NCBI GenBank assembly: GCA_938074205.1
Contig: CALJES010000003.1
Span: 62,001-126,000, forward strand
Direction: 5' to 3'
Length of the DNA stretch: 64,000 nt
Origin: an uncultured bacterium
Lineage (GTDB): Bacteria; Armatimonadota; UBA5829
Both the position numbers and the translations under genes were made by a program. The notes beneath the pieces were generated by a model. It was not told the DNA's origin, did not search any database, and saw only the letters and a list, made by a program, of their open reading frames with translations. This document shows positions 1 through 7,638 of this stretch, in pieces; position 1 is the stretch's first letter; every line of letters begins with the position of its first letter.

Positions 1-2
1 TA

Positions 3-764
3 TCGATCAAGTTCGCTTTCGTTCCTCGGGAAGTACGCGATTATAAGATTGACGCCGTCATCACCGGCAGAGTTTACGAGTCCGCTTCTGAACTAGGTAA
101 ACCGGTTGACTTCAAGGCTGCGTTTAATCTAGTAGTCAGACACCGTTACGGTCGACGCGAGGCTGACGGGCTACTACCTGTAGAAATCAGTCTGCTAAAA
201 GGAAACGCTTCAGCAGACGGTAGTACGCTGGAGCTTGCGCCAATGCTCTACCCAAGGTTAACAGTGCTCATTGATCGAGAGTGGCAGATAACAGACATAT
301 TCGGCATGCCCAAGGAACGGATGATGGAAACGCTTCCTGGCATAAACTACGCAAACCATATAATCCTTTTCTATATTCCGGGCGCCGACGAGCAACGCAG
401 TCCGGGCGAGAAATGGTCTTATACACTCAAAATACCCGGTCTGAGCGAGAGCTACGAGTTTACTAATCATGTCCTTCGAGAAGAAATAGTTGACGGAATC
501 CGAGCGGTTGTCATTAGGCAAGAGATCGCGCGCAAATTATATTCCATTCAGGAAGATGCGCGCAAGGCGAACTTTAAAGGTGTAGCCGAGAGCGCGTTCG
601 CCGTGAATAATGGACGACTCTTGAAGTCGCACGTAGAGTGCGAAATCAGCGTGCATTCTGCAAACAGTGCAACTCTGAGTAAGAATACGCAAACTAGCCC
701 GGCGCTTTCGCAAGCAACTGTGAAAATTGATATCTCGCCGGTCGAGAGTTCCAATTCGCAATAG
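3..764 (+). CDS. Hypothetical protein, 5'-truncated by the window edge
   Basis: The reading frame is open from the first complete codon (position 3) to the TAG at 762-764, so the true start lies before the window; the ATG at 243 is internal. The visible 253 residues alternate polar and hydrophobic residues as in a beta-rich soluble or periplasmic domain, with a Ser/Thr/Asn-rich tail. I recognise no catalytic motif, cysteine cluster or membrane segment. The stop codon abuts the GTG start of the next gene, so the two are probably co-translated. No function can be assigned. The coding call itself is fairly safe because the frame is long, open and contiguous with a real-looking downstream gene. 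Confidence 0.7.
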   Translation, partial: SIKFAFVPREVRDYKIDAVITGRVYESASELGKPVDFKAAFNLVVRHRYGRREADGLLPVEISLLKGNASADGSTLELAPMLYPRLTVLIDREWQITDIFGMPKERMMETLPGINYANHIILFYIPGADEQRSPGEKWSYTLKIPGLSESYEFTNHVLREEIVDGIRAVVIRQEIARKLYSIQEDARKANFKGVAESAFAVNNGRLLKSHVECEISVHSANSATLSKNTQTSPALSQATVKIDISPVESSNSQ

Positions 765-1562
765 GTGTCTCAAAACTGCAATACTTCAATACTATCAAGG
801 CATCCAACATCCAAGCCATACTATCAGTCAAGTGCAGTGGAACTTATCGGTGTCGTCCTAGTATGTGCGCTGCTCATTGCCGTGCTTCACTGGTGGTCCG
901 AAGGCATCATTGAAGCGTCAGAAGGTTTGATTCTAGTGGTCCTTTTCGGAGGTCTCACTGTAGGACTATTCTCTGCGCGCACTGCCTGGGAATTCCTGCT
1001 TGCATTTGTTCCACTAAGCGCTACAGGCATTTATCTTCTGTATACCTATCGCACAAGTGGGTTAAAGGCATACCTGAGGCGTCAGTGCGACGAATATGTT
1101 CGCGCTATCGCGTTTGATCCCAGAAATACAGGCGCGCGCGAATGCCTTGCCCGGGCACTCTATGAACTCGGCGAACTTGACAGAGCCATAGAAGAAATGC
1201 AGGTAGCTGTGGCAATGGGAGCTGGTTTTGAGGCGCAGTACACCTTGGACAGATGGGTGAAGGAACGTCATATGCGTGACGCGACGAAGGCGATCTGCCG
1301 TTGGTGTATGGCAGAGAACTCAGTGGGCGAACGTACGTGCTATAAGTGTGGCGCGGAACTGCCGGTGCAAAACTCCCTTCTAAGGTTTCTTATGGGGGGT
1401 AGCAAGGCAAGAAGTCGGTATTACCTGATCGTTGTATTGGGTATCAGTGTGCTGTGTGTCTCGGTTATACTGCTTCCGATCAGGTACGCCTTTGTACCGT
1501 TCGTGCTGTTCATGCTGACGCTCGTTGGATGGTCGCTTATGGCTTCGGCTAGAGGGTGGTAG
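765..1562 (+). CDS. Membrane protein with TPR and zinc-ribbon motifs
   Basis: 265 residues, GTG start immediately after the previous stop codon, which suggests translational coupling. Two or three hydrophobic segments at about residues 24-92 are followed by a TPR-like helical pair around 105-150 (pattern YVRAIAFDPRN...A..LYELGELDRAIEEM). A zinc ribbon with two CxxC pairs (CRWCMAEN...CYKCGAEL) lies around 178-198, and two more membrane helices close the protein. Known use of such parts: TPRs bind proteins and zinc ribbons stabilise or bind partners. The family is not recognised. The architecture suggests a membrane-anchored scaffold with the TPR and zinc ribbon on the cytoplasmic side (inferred). 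Confidence 0.75.
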   Translation: MSQNCNTSILSRHPTSKPYYQSSAVELIGVVLVCALLIAVLHWWSEGIIEASEGLILVVLFGGLTVGLFSARTAWEFLLAFVPLSATGIYLLYTYRTSGLKAYLRRQCDEYVRAIAFDPRNTGARECLARALYELGELDRAIEEMQVAVAMGAGFEAQYTLDRWVKERHMRDATKAICRWCMAENSVGERTCYKCGAELPVQNSLLRFLMGGSKARSRYYLIVVLGISVLCVSVILLPIRYAFVPFVLFMLTLVGWSLMASARGW

Positions 1563-1680
1563 TATAGCGGTAACAGTACCGTTTAGTAAATGGATACAAA
1601 GGGGTAATGAAGGAACAGACGTTAGAGCCGCTCTTCACTAAAAGTTGCTCACCTCGAACTCAGAAAGGAGGTACGAGGCA

Positions 1681-2229
1681 TTGTCAAGTCAACAACCCGT
1701 TAACCCCTCATCACCGAAGGAACCCGTACACATTCGAAGAAATGTCCAAGACTTTGACGATCCTTATATCCCCGATGAGCATCTGCCTGAGGGGACAAAA
1801 TGCAGTATTTGTGGCAGCGTACGGCACGAGAATCATTGGCATCTACCCTCTGACTATCAGCTGCCAGTGCGCAGAGGGCAGCATAAGAACGAGACTTCAG
1901 CACACAAGTACCTGTGCCCGGCGTGCCGTAAGATCCAGGACCACGTTCCCGGCGGCGTTCTTCGACTTACAGGGAGCTTTGTTTTTGACCACGAGGAGGA
2001 AGTACTAAACCTAATTCGCAACGAAGCGATTAAAGCTATGGGTCTGAACCCTCTTGAAAGAATAATAAGCCTCGATTTTGACGACGGAGGAATAGAAATA
2101 ACAACAACAAACGAGAAACTTGCTCAACGTATTGGCAAAGCGCTCCACAAGGCTTACAGCGGAAGCATAGAATATAAATGGTCAGAGGACACAAAGCTGG
2201 CTCGCGTTAACTGGCATAGGGAGACATAG
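1681..2229 (+). CDS. BCAM0308/NMD3-like zinc-finger protein
   Basis: 182 residues from a TTG at 1681, which sits 8-9 nt after a strong AGAAAGGAGG Shine-Dalgarno; a TTG at 1645 in the same frame has no such signal. Two CxxC pairs flank a His-rich stretch (CSICGSVRHENHWH near residues 41-54 and CPACRK near 79), enough for one zinc site. The C-terminal half is a mixed alpha/beta domain. The pattern resembles bacterial BCAM0308 proteins, distantly related to the N-terminal zinc region of the ribosome-export factor NMD3. Their bacterial role is not established; an RNA or ribosome link is only suggested by similarity. No partner is evident nearby. Confidence 0.7.
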   Translation: MSSQQPVNPSSPKEPVHIRRNVQDFDDPYIPDEHLPEGTKCSICGSVRHENHWHLPSDYQLPVRRGQHKNETSAHKYLCPACRKIQDHVPGGVLRLTGSFVFDHEEEVLNLIRNEAIKAMGLNPLERIISLDFDDGGIEITTTNEKLAQRIGKALHKAYSGSIEYKWSEDTKLARVNWHRET

Positions 2230-2306
2230 GAAACACACGGAGCCTCTTGCGCGTATCAGCAGACGATGGATTCTCTGGGCAAAGCGATCATAGGAGGTGA
2301 TCCGCA

Positions 2307-2651
2307 GTGAAGATGTTGGATGTATTGAAGAAGACCTTGGCGTTCGGATTGGGGGCTGCGGCGTTCAGTGTTGAGAAGATCAAACAACTGGCTGACGAGA
2401 TGGTGTCGCGAGGTGAAATTACTTCTGAGGAGGCTCGAAAATTTGTGGACGAGATGACCAAGAAGGCTGAGGAGGAGAAGCGGACAGTCCAGGAGTGGAT
2501 TCGTGAGCAAGTGTCCAAGGTGCTGCAGCAAGCTGGAGCGGTTGATGCAGCCCGCGTTGAAGCTCTTGAAAAGCGCGTAGCCGCAGTTGAAGAAAAGCTG
2601 GGAGTAACGCGACCAGAAGGCCAATGCGGTGACTTTCAAGGTGACAGCTAG
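2307..2651 (+). CDS. Phasin-like coiled-coil protein
   Basis: 114 residues, GTG start at 2307 preceded by AGGAGGTGAT, a near-perfect complement of the 16S rRNA tail, so strong translation is expected. Residues 1-20 are weakly amphipathic. From about 20 to 100 the protein is charged helix with heptad-like spacing (EKIKQLADEM...KKAEEEKRTVQEWI...VEALEKRVAAVEEKL). This matches small phasin-superfamily / PHA-granule-associated coiled coils in length and composition. The stop codon directly abuts the TTG start of the AarF/UbiB-like kinase gene. Small phasin-like genes next to aarF-type genes are familiar from other bacteria, which supports a working pair rather than true granule coating (inferred). 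Confidence 0.75.
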   Translation: MKMLDVLKKTLAFGLGAAAFSVEKIKQLADEMVSRGEITSEEARKFVDEMTKKAEEEKRTVQEWIREQVSKVLQQAGAVDAARVEALEKRVAAVEEKLGVTRPEGQCGDFQGDS

Positions 2652-4310
2652 TTGGTTCTCGAGAAGAGCCGGCGACATATACGCCGTTACAGAGAAATAG
2701 CAACCATACTGGCGAGGCACGGATGGGGCTGGTTCGTACAACGAATTGGTCTTGCTGAACATCTAGGCAGGCGAATACCCAAGCACCACGTAGAGGCACC
2801 CACTCATCTGCGTGAGGTTTTGGAAGAACTGGGGCCTACATTTATCAAACTCGGGCAGATGCTTTCCACCAGGCCCGATATACTTCCTCAATCCTATATA
2901 GCCGAACTCGAGAAACTTCAGGACACGGCTCCCACGCTGCCTTTCGAAGAAGTCCGCTCTGTCATCGAGTCGGAGTTCGGAGCCGGCGTTGACGAGATCT
3001 ATGCGGAGTTCGATACGGTTCCGATTGCGGCAGCATCCCTTGCCCAGGTGCACGGTGCAAAGCTTATCGACGGCACGCCAGTAATAGTCAAGGTGCAGAG
3101 GCCGCACATAGAAGAGCAAATCGAGACTGACATTGAGATTATTTACAAGCGGGTACAGTTTGCAGAAAAACACTGGGAGCGTGCAAAAACATACGGATTG
3201 ACGGAACTTGTTGACGAGTTTGCGAGCATTCTCCGTGAAGAACTGGATTACACCAGAGAAGCAAGAAATACGGACCGGCTTCGAGAGGTGCTATCGAGGC
3301 ACAAGCGAGTCAAGGTGCCATTAGTCTATTGGAAATACACTACAAAGCGTGTTCTTACCCTGGAGCGGCTCGAAGGTACGAAGATCACAGATGTTGTTCA
3401 CGAATCTAACCTGAGGCACGATCCAGCTGAACTTGCTGCTAGGCTCGCCTCTCTTTTCGTTGAGCAAGTGTTCGTGGATGGTTTTTTTCACGCAGATCCC
3501 CACCCGGGAAACATCCTGGTTACCACAGATGGAACCATCCAACTCGTCGATTGCGGCCAGGTTGGACGAATCGATCCTGAGACGAAAGCCGCGATCGTGA
3601 GAATGCTCATAGCATTTGAGCATCAAGACGTGCGCGCGTTTGCGGATGAGATACTGTTCCTTGGTATAGCTGAAAAAGACGTAGACGTCAGACGATTAAC
3701 GACTGACCTTGATCGGGTGTTGCGTGCATATTACGGGATGCCCGCCCGTGCAGTAAATATGGGTCAGCTGCTGAAACTGGTTCTCAACGTGTCGGCTAAG
3801 CACAAGGTCAGACTCCCGGCAAGCTTTGCAGTGCTTGGCAAGGTGCTGGCGACCATTGACGGTATTTGTCGTAGACTAGATCCTAACCTTAACTTTACTG
3901 AGATAGCTCAGAGCTATGTGGGCAAAGCTGTTCGCAAGGAACTGGTTTTTGAAGGGTCGACGGCTGAATTGTACAGGGCTTTGGTCGCGATGCGGAGCTT
4001 GGTTGTGAGCCTACCTGAACAGGTATCGCGGCTGATGCGGAAGGTAGTTGAGGGACATCTGCGGATAGAGTTCAAACATGAAGGGCTGGGGGAAGTAACC
4101 GAAGCGCTAAGAGCTGCTTCAAATCGAATTGCTATAGCCCTAATAGTCGCCGCTATAATAGTCGGTTCATCGCTTATCGTGGCTTCGTCAGGCGGACCTA
4201 TGCCGGGGTGGTTGGGAATACCTTCATTGGGTATGCTGGGATACTTGCTTGCAAGCATATTCGGAGTGTGGTTAATTGTATCCATCATAAGATCTGCCAA
4301 ACACAAATAG
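2652..4310 (+). CDS. ABC1/AarF/UbiB family atypical kinase
   Basis: 552 residues. The TTG start follows the previous stop with no gap; AAGGTGA at about 2638-2644 serves as ribosome site. UbiB-family landmarks are in order: the KxGQ motif (FIKLGQMLSTRPD, about residue 66), the alanine-rich loop AAASLAQVH (about 126) replacing the usual glycine-rich loop, the beta3 lysine in VIVKVQRP (about 147), DPHPGN (D282) and the metal-binding Asp in VDCG (D300). Two membrane helices close the C-terminus. The family supports ubiquinone/quinone synthesis or lipid handling by ATP hydrolysis at the membrane. The usual DFG is DCG here. The family call is secure; the quinone role is inferred. Confidence 0.93.
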   Translation: MVLEKSRRHIRRYREIATILARHGWGWFVQRIGLAEHLGRRIPKHHVEAPTHLREVLEELGPTFIKLGQMLSTRPDILPQSYIAELEKLQDTAPTLPFEEVRSVIESEFGAGVDEIYAEFDTVPIAAASLAQVHGAKLIDGTPVIVKVQRPHIEEQIETDIEIIYKRVQFAEKHWERAKTYGLTELVDEFASILREELDYTREARNTDRLREVLSRHKRVKVPLVYWKYTTKRVLTLERLEGTKITDVVHESNLRHDPAELAARLASLFVEQVFVDGFFHADPHPGNILVTTDGTIQLVDCGQVGRIDPETKAAIVRMLIAFEHQDVRAFADEILFLGIAEKDVDVRRLTTDLDRVLRAYYGMPARAVNMGQLLKLVLNVSAKHKVRLPASFAVLGKVLATIDGICRRLDPNLNFTEIAQSYVGKAVRKELVFEGSTAELYRALVAMRSLVVSLPEQVSRLMRKVVEGHLRIEFKHEGLGEVTEALRAASNRIAIALIVAAIIVGSSLIVASSGGPMPGWLGIPSLGMLGYLLASIFGVWLIVSIIRSAKHK

Positions 4311-4414
4311 TTTAGCGCGGAGGAACGAATGTTGACTTGCCGAATGGAAGCGCAGTAAACAATATATAGTGTGATGGGCGGTGGAATGCATACCATGGAA
4401 GGGGATGCGGAAAG

Positions 4415-4990
4415 ATGACATTTAGGGATTTGGTTTTAGCCAATCGGAGTTATAGGAGATTTGCTCAAAGCGAGCCCGTGTCTGAGCAAACATTGAGGGA
4501 TCTTGTGGATCTTGCAAGGCTTACGCCTTCGGCGGCGAATCTACAGCCACTGCGCTACGTCTTATCCTGGACTTCTGATCGCAATGAGCTGATCTTTTCT
4601 ACTCTCTCGTGGGCTGGATACCTTCCTGACTGGCCGGGTCCGCCTGAAGGGGAGCGCCCAGCGGCGTACATCGTTATACTCAGCGATACTGAAGTCACAA
4701 AAAGCGTAGGGTGCGACCACGGTATAGCAGCTCAAACCATTTGCCTAGGCGCCGTGGAGAAAGGATACGGCTGCTGTATGTTCGGTTCGATCGACAGAGA
4801 TGCCCTGCGGGCGCATCTGGGGATACCTGACAGATACCAAATACTCCTTGTTATAGCGATCGGCAAGCCTATAGAGAAAGTAGTATTGGAAGACATAGGT
4901 CCCGACGGCAGCATAAAGTATTATAGAGACGCCCAGCAGGTACACCACGTGCCCAAGAGAAGACTCGAGGACATTATTCTGAACTTATAG
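4415..4990 (+). CDS. Nitroreductase family FMN-dependent oxidoreductase
   Basis: 191 residues, ATG start. The N-terminal RSYRRF (about residues 11-16) matches the FMN-phosphate-binding RRSxRxF pattern of nitroreductases. TPSAANLQPLRYV (about 37-49) matches the conserved PSxxNxQPWxF segment. GCDHGIAAQTICLGAVEKGYGCCMFGS is the family's core helix and substrate face (about 99-125). The family reduces nitro groups, quinones or flavins with NAD(P)H as homodimers in the cytoplasm; the substrate cannot be read from the sequence. The gene stands alone, 104 nt after the kinase gene, with a possible weak TTGACT -35 near 4332. No oddities seen. Confidence 0.9.
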   Translation: MTFRDLVLANRSYRRFAQSEPVSEQTLRDLVDLARLTPSAANLQPLRYVLSWTSDRNELIFSTLSWAGYLPDWPGPPEGERPAAYIVILSDTEVTKSVGCDHGIAAQTICLGAVEKGYGCCMFGSIDRDALRAHLGIPDRYQILLVIAIGKPIEKVVLEDIGPDGSIKYYRDAQQVHHVPKRRLEDIILNL

Positions 4991-5141
4991 CCAAGTGTGT
5001 TCCTGCACCCGGTTCTAGGTGATTACCTAAGTCGAATAACAACGAAAATGGCGACGAAATAACAGTGTCTGCAAATATCCCAAATTACCTGCTGAGTTAG
5101 ACTCGCTGTGGGATTACGCGAGTGGTATGTAAGTCAGCGAT

Positions 5142-5858
5142 ATGAATGAAACGCAAATGTTTGGGGACTTTCGGACCGCACGACTGCCTCGCACTGCAAT
5201 CGAAGCTAATACGATAACCTATTTTCGGACAGCTGGTGGCACTAGACCTGATTTGCGCCTTGTGCAGCTTGGCTATCACCGTATTATCGTAAAGGATTTC
5301 AACCGCAGCGACGTGCTGTTCCGTATGATTGTGGGTCCTATCCTCATAAGGCGCGAACTCGGTGCTCTTCGCGTGCTTGATGGTGTTCCCGGTATTCCGA
5401 GACTTGTCGGCGAGGTAGACCGCTATGCACTCGCCATGGAGCACATACCTGGCCGGAGCCTCGACCGCGTCGAACCGGGCACTTTGCAGCCAAGGTTTTA
5501 CGAACGACTGCGAGAAGTAATAGACGCAATGCACGCCCGGGGAATAGCACACTGCGACCTAAGAAGCCGCGGAAACGTGGTTCTCGGTGATGATGGCGAG
5601 CCATATATAGTCGACTTTGCTGCTTGCGTGTTTCGCGGCCGCGGATTGAATCCATTCATTCGGTGGGTTTTCGAGCAGTTTGTGTTAGCGGACAGGCATG
5701 CGGTGCTTCTGATCAAACAGCGATTATCACCCGAGCTTCTAACGGACGAAGATCGCCGCCAACTCGCGCAGGAGCTCCCGTACGAACGACCCGCAAGGTT
5801 CATAGGCGAGAATGTACGTAAGCTCACACGCAAACTGCTTGTGCGCCGCGGTTGCTAG
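5142..5858 (+). CDS. Small protein-kinase-fold (RIO/lipopolysaccharide-kinase-like) protein
   Basis: 238 residues. Kinase-fold landmarks are visible: beta3 lysine in IIVKDF (about 48), a helix-C glutamate in RRELGALRVL, a hinge-like MEHIPG (about 103), the catalytic loop HCDLRSRGNV (H137, D139, N144) and IVDFA (D158) where DFG is expected. The loop HxDLxxxN and DFx pair match RIO and bacterial Kdo/heptose (InaA/WaaP-like) kinases better than Hanks kinases. The length suits such minimal kinases. Substrate could be a sugar of the outer-membrane glycolipid or a protein. No clear ribosome site precedes the ATG, so the start is only likely. The gene stands alone. Confidence 0.75.
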   Translation: MNETQMFGDFRTARLPRTAIEANTITYFRTAGGTRPDLRLVQLGYHRIIVKDFNRSDVLFRMIVGPILIRRELGALRVLDGVPGIPRLVGEVDRYALAMEHIPGRSLDRVEPGTLQPRFYERLREVIDAMHARGIAHCDLRSRGNVVLGDDGEPYIVDFAACVFRGRGLNPFIRWVFEQFVLADRHAVLLIKQRLSPELLTDEDRRQLAQELPYERPARFIGENVRKLTRKLLVRRGC

Positions 5859-5918
5859 TTTGCGGAGGTGCCGCCCAGGCCTGTATTTCTCGGCACGGCC
5901 AGTAGGTCGTGCGGGAGA

Positions 5919-6692
5919 CTATCGACTGCCAGTTCCAATACCCTTGTCGACTAAGTATCTGTAACTTTTCTTCACTGCTTCCAGCATGTCGGTGGCACAG
6001 GCGTCGAGCTCCACGATCAGCCACTGTAGGACAGTAGAATCTGCCGCGCCTATTATTGCAGGCATATTGAGCTTTCCTGAACCTACGGCGGTGTGAGTGT
6101 GATCTCCCTCAACGAGCATGCCGTCCTTGACGTGGAGCAGAGGTATCCGAGAACCGTGTTTAGACAGTACGGCAATAGGATCCGCCTTTCCATAAGCACA
6201 CCAATAAACGTCCAGCTCGCTGAACACGTCAGGTGCCTCTTCCAGCAGAATGTCGTATATGTATCTGTCGTCTCCTCGGAGCTTGTCGAATTCCCACCAG
6301 TGGTTATGAAATCCGAACGTCATCCCATATGGTTTCAGAAGCTCATATGCTTCCTGGAATTTAGCTGCCGCCGCCTTTATCGAATCGAGCGTATCGAAAT
6401 CTTTTGGTCCGAAACCTCCTATCACACGTGTATTTCCGAGAGTTGCCTGCTCGTCAGCGATCCGCTTTACCGTCTCGGCATCCGGCACTCCGACGTGTGC
6501 GGCACATATCGTTAGTCCCAGATCGGTTGCTACTTTGGCTATTTCTTTCGGATCGTATCCGTGAAGACCTGCTGTTTCGACACCGGCATATCCGATTTCT
6601 GCAACAGTTTTCAGGACATTGGGCAGATTGCTGCCGCCGGGATATACGTCTTCCCGTAGAGTGTAGAGCTGCAAAGCTAAAGGTTTTGCCAT
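5919..6692 (-). CDS. Sugar phosphate isomerase/epimerase-like (xylose isomerase-like TIM barrel)
   Basis: 257 residues; ATG preceded by AAGGAG about 9 nt upstream. It opens with LQLYTLREDV, the classic start of AP endonuclease family 2 / xylose-isomerase-like barrels. It then shows IGYAGVETAGLHG, AAHVGVP, FGFHNHWWEF (metal-ligand His region), FSELDVYWCAYGKADP and PLLHVKDGM, all at the usual strand ends. The catalytic/metal residues of this fold (Glu, Asp, His, Glu) have plausible counterparts. Members isomerise or epimerise sugars, sugar acids or inositol derivatives. No signal peptide is seen. It sits at the end of a minus-strand run after the alpha/beta-hydrolase gene but with a 150 nt gap, so co-transcription is uncertain. 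Confidence 0.88.
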   Translation of the reverse strand: MAKPLALQLYTLREDVYPGGSNLPNVLKTVAEIGYAGVETAGLHGYDPKEIAKVATDLGLTICAAHVGVPDAETVKRIADEQATLGNTRVIGGFGPKDFDTLDSIKAAAAKFQEAYELLKPYGMTFGFHNHWWEFDKLRGDDRYIYDILLEEAPDVFSELDVYWCAYGKADPIAVLSKHGSRIPLLHVKDGMLVEGDHTHTAVGSGKLNMPAIIGAADSTVLQWLIVELDACATDMLEAVKKSYRYLVDKGIGTGSR

Positions 6693-6843
6693 GGTCGTCT
6701 TCTCCTTATCGCAGGGCAGGATTTAATTGACAGGGTCTATTTCGCCGCCGGCCACCGCGATACCTTTGCCGAGTCAAATCTTGGGCAGCGGAATGCCCAG
6801 TGGTTGCGATCGGAGAATCATCTGTCGAATTTGCGAGCTGTGG

Positions 6844-7554
6844 TCAAATGCTTGAGTCTGCAGACTTAACCAGATGTTTTCTGAACCAGTCTGCTGTCAA
6901 GCGCGCCACTTCTTCCAGTGCACCAGGTTCTTCGAACAGATGTGTCGCACCCGGAACGATAACGAGCTCCTTTGGACAAGTCATTACCTCAAACGCTTCG
7001 CGATTTAAGGGGATTATCAGATAGTCGCAGCCGCCCACAATGAGCAACGTAGGACATTTGACTGAAGTCAAGAAATGAGCGGCCAAGTCAGGTCTCCCAC
7101 CTCGCGATACGACAGCGCCCACAGTGCTTCCAAGAACTGCGGCTGCCTGAAGGGCAGCTGCTGCGCCTGTCGATGCTCCGAAATAGCCGATCGAAAGACG
7201 TGAGGTGTCAGGATTGTTCATCAATAACTCTGTGGCACTTGCTAGTCGCTGTGCAAGCAAATCTATATCGAAGATCTTGTTCCGGTTTTCAGCTTCCTCC
7301 GGTTCCAGTAAGTCCATAAGAAGCGTGCCAAATCCTGCCTGCTGCAATATACCAGCGACGAACTGATTTCTCGGGCTGAACCTACTGCTGCCACTGCCGT
7401 GGGCGAAAACAATTACCCCACCAGCACCTTCTGGCACAACCAAAATCCCGGGCAAGACTGCCGAACCGGACATAACTTCGATTTCCCTATCGATCTGCAT
7501 TTTCATCTTTCGCCACCCCAACGTTGACATCACTTCCGTGGGAACCTTTCCCAT
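6844..7554 (-). CDS. Dienelactone hydrolase-like alpha/beta hydrolase
   Basis: Up to 236 residues. The serine-hydrolase triad is readable: nucleophile Ser in YFGASTGAAAAL (GxSxG), Asp in VGGCDYLI and His in GATHLFEE. FAHGSGSSRFSPRN near the N-terminus is the oxyanion-hole strand typical of DeoC/dienelactone hydrolase-like enzymes that act on small esters or carboxylated rings. The 7554 ATG has no clear ribosome site. Family members usually begin just before the MQIDREIEV stretch, so a start about 16-18 residues later is equally likely. No signal peptide. Cytoplasmic esterase/hydrolase activity is supported; the substrate is unknown. Confidence 0.85.
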   Translation of the reverse strand: MGKVPTEVMSTLGWRKMKMQIDREIEVMSGSAVLPGILVVPEGAGGVIVFAHGSGSSRFSPRNQFVAGILQQAGFGTLLMDLLEPEEAENRNKIFDIDLLAQRLASATELLMNNPDTSRLSIGYFGASTGAAAALQAAAVLGSTVGAVVSRGGRPDLAAHFLTSVKCPTLLIVGGCDYLIIPLNREAFEVMTCPKELVIVPGATHLFEEPGALEEVARLTADWFRKHLVKSADSSI

Positions 7555-7638
7555 AACTGGTGAAAGCTAAACGGGTCCGCAGCGCCACATTTTTCTGGGT
7601 GGTGTTGCGAAGTGTACGCTCCGGCGAAACGGGGGAGT

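Noticed and set aside
1607-2008. 133-codon plus-strand frame overlapping the zinc-finger gene
   Set aside because: It overlaps the 1681-2229 gene in another frame, which has a strong ribosome site and zinc-binding CxxC pairs; this frame has no recognisable sequence.
5097-5125. ACTCGC / GCGAGT short palindrome upstream of the kinase-fold gene
   Set aside because: Only 6 bp with an 11-nt loop and no T run; weak as terminator or operator.
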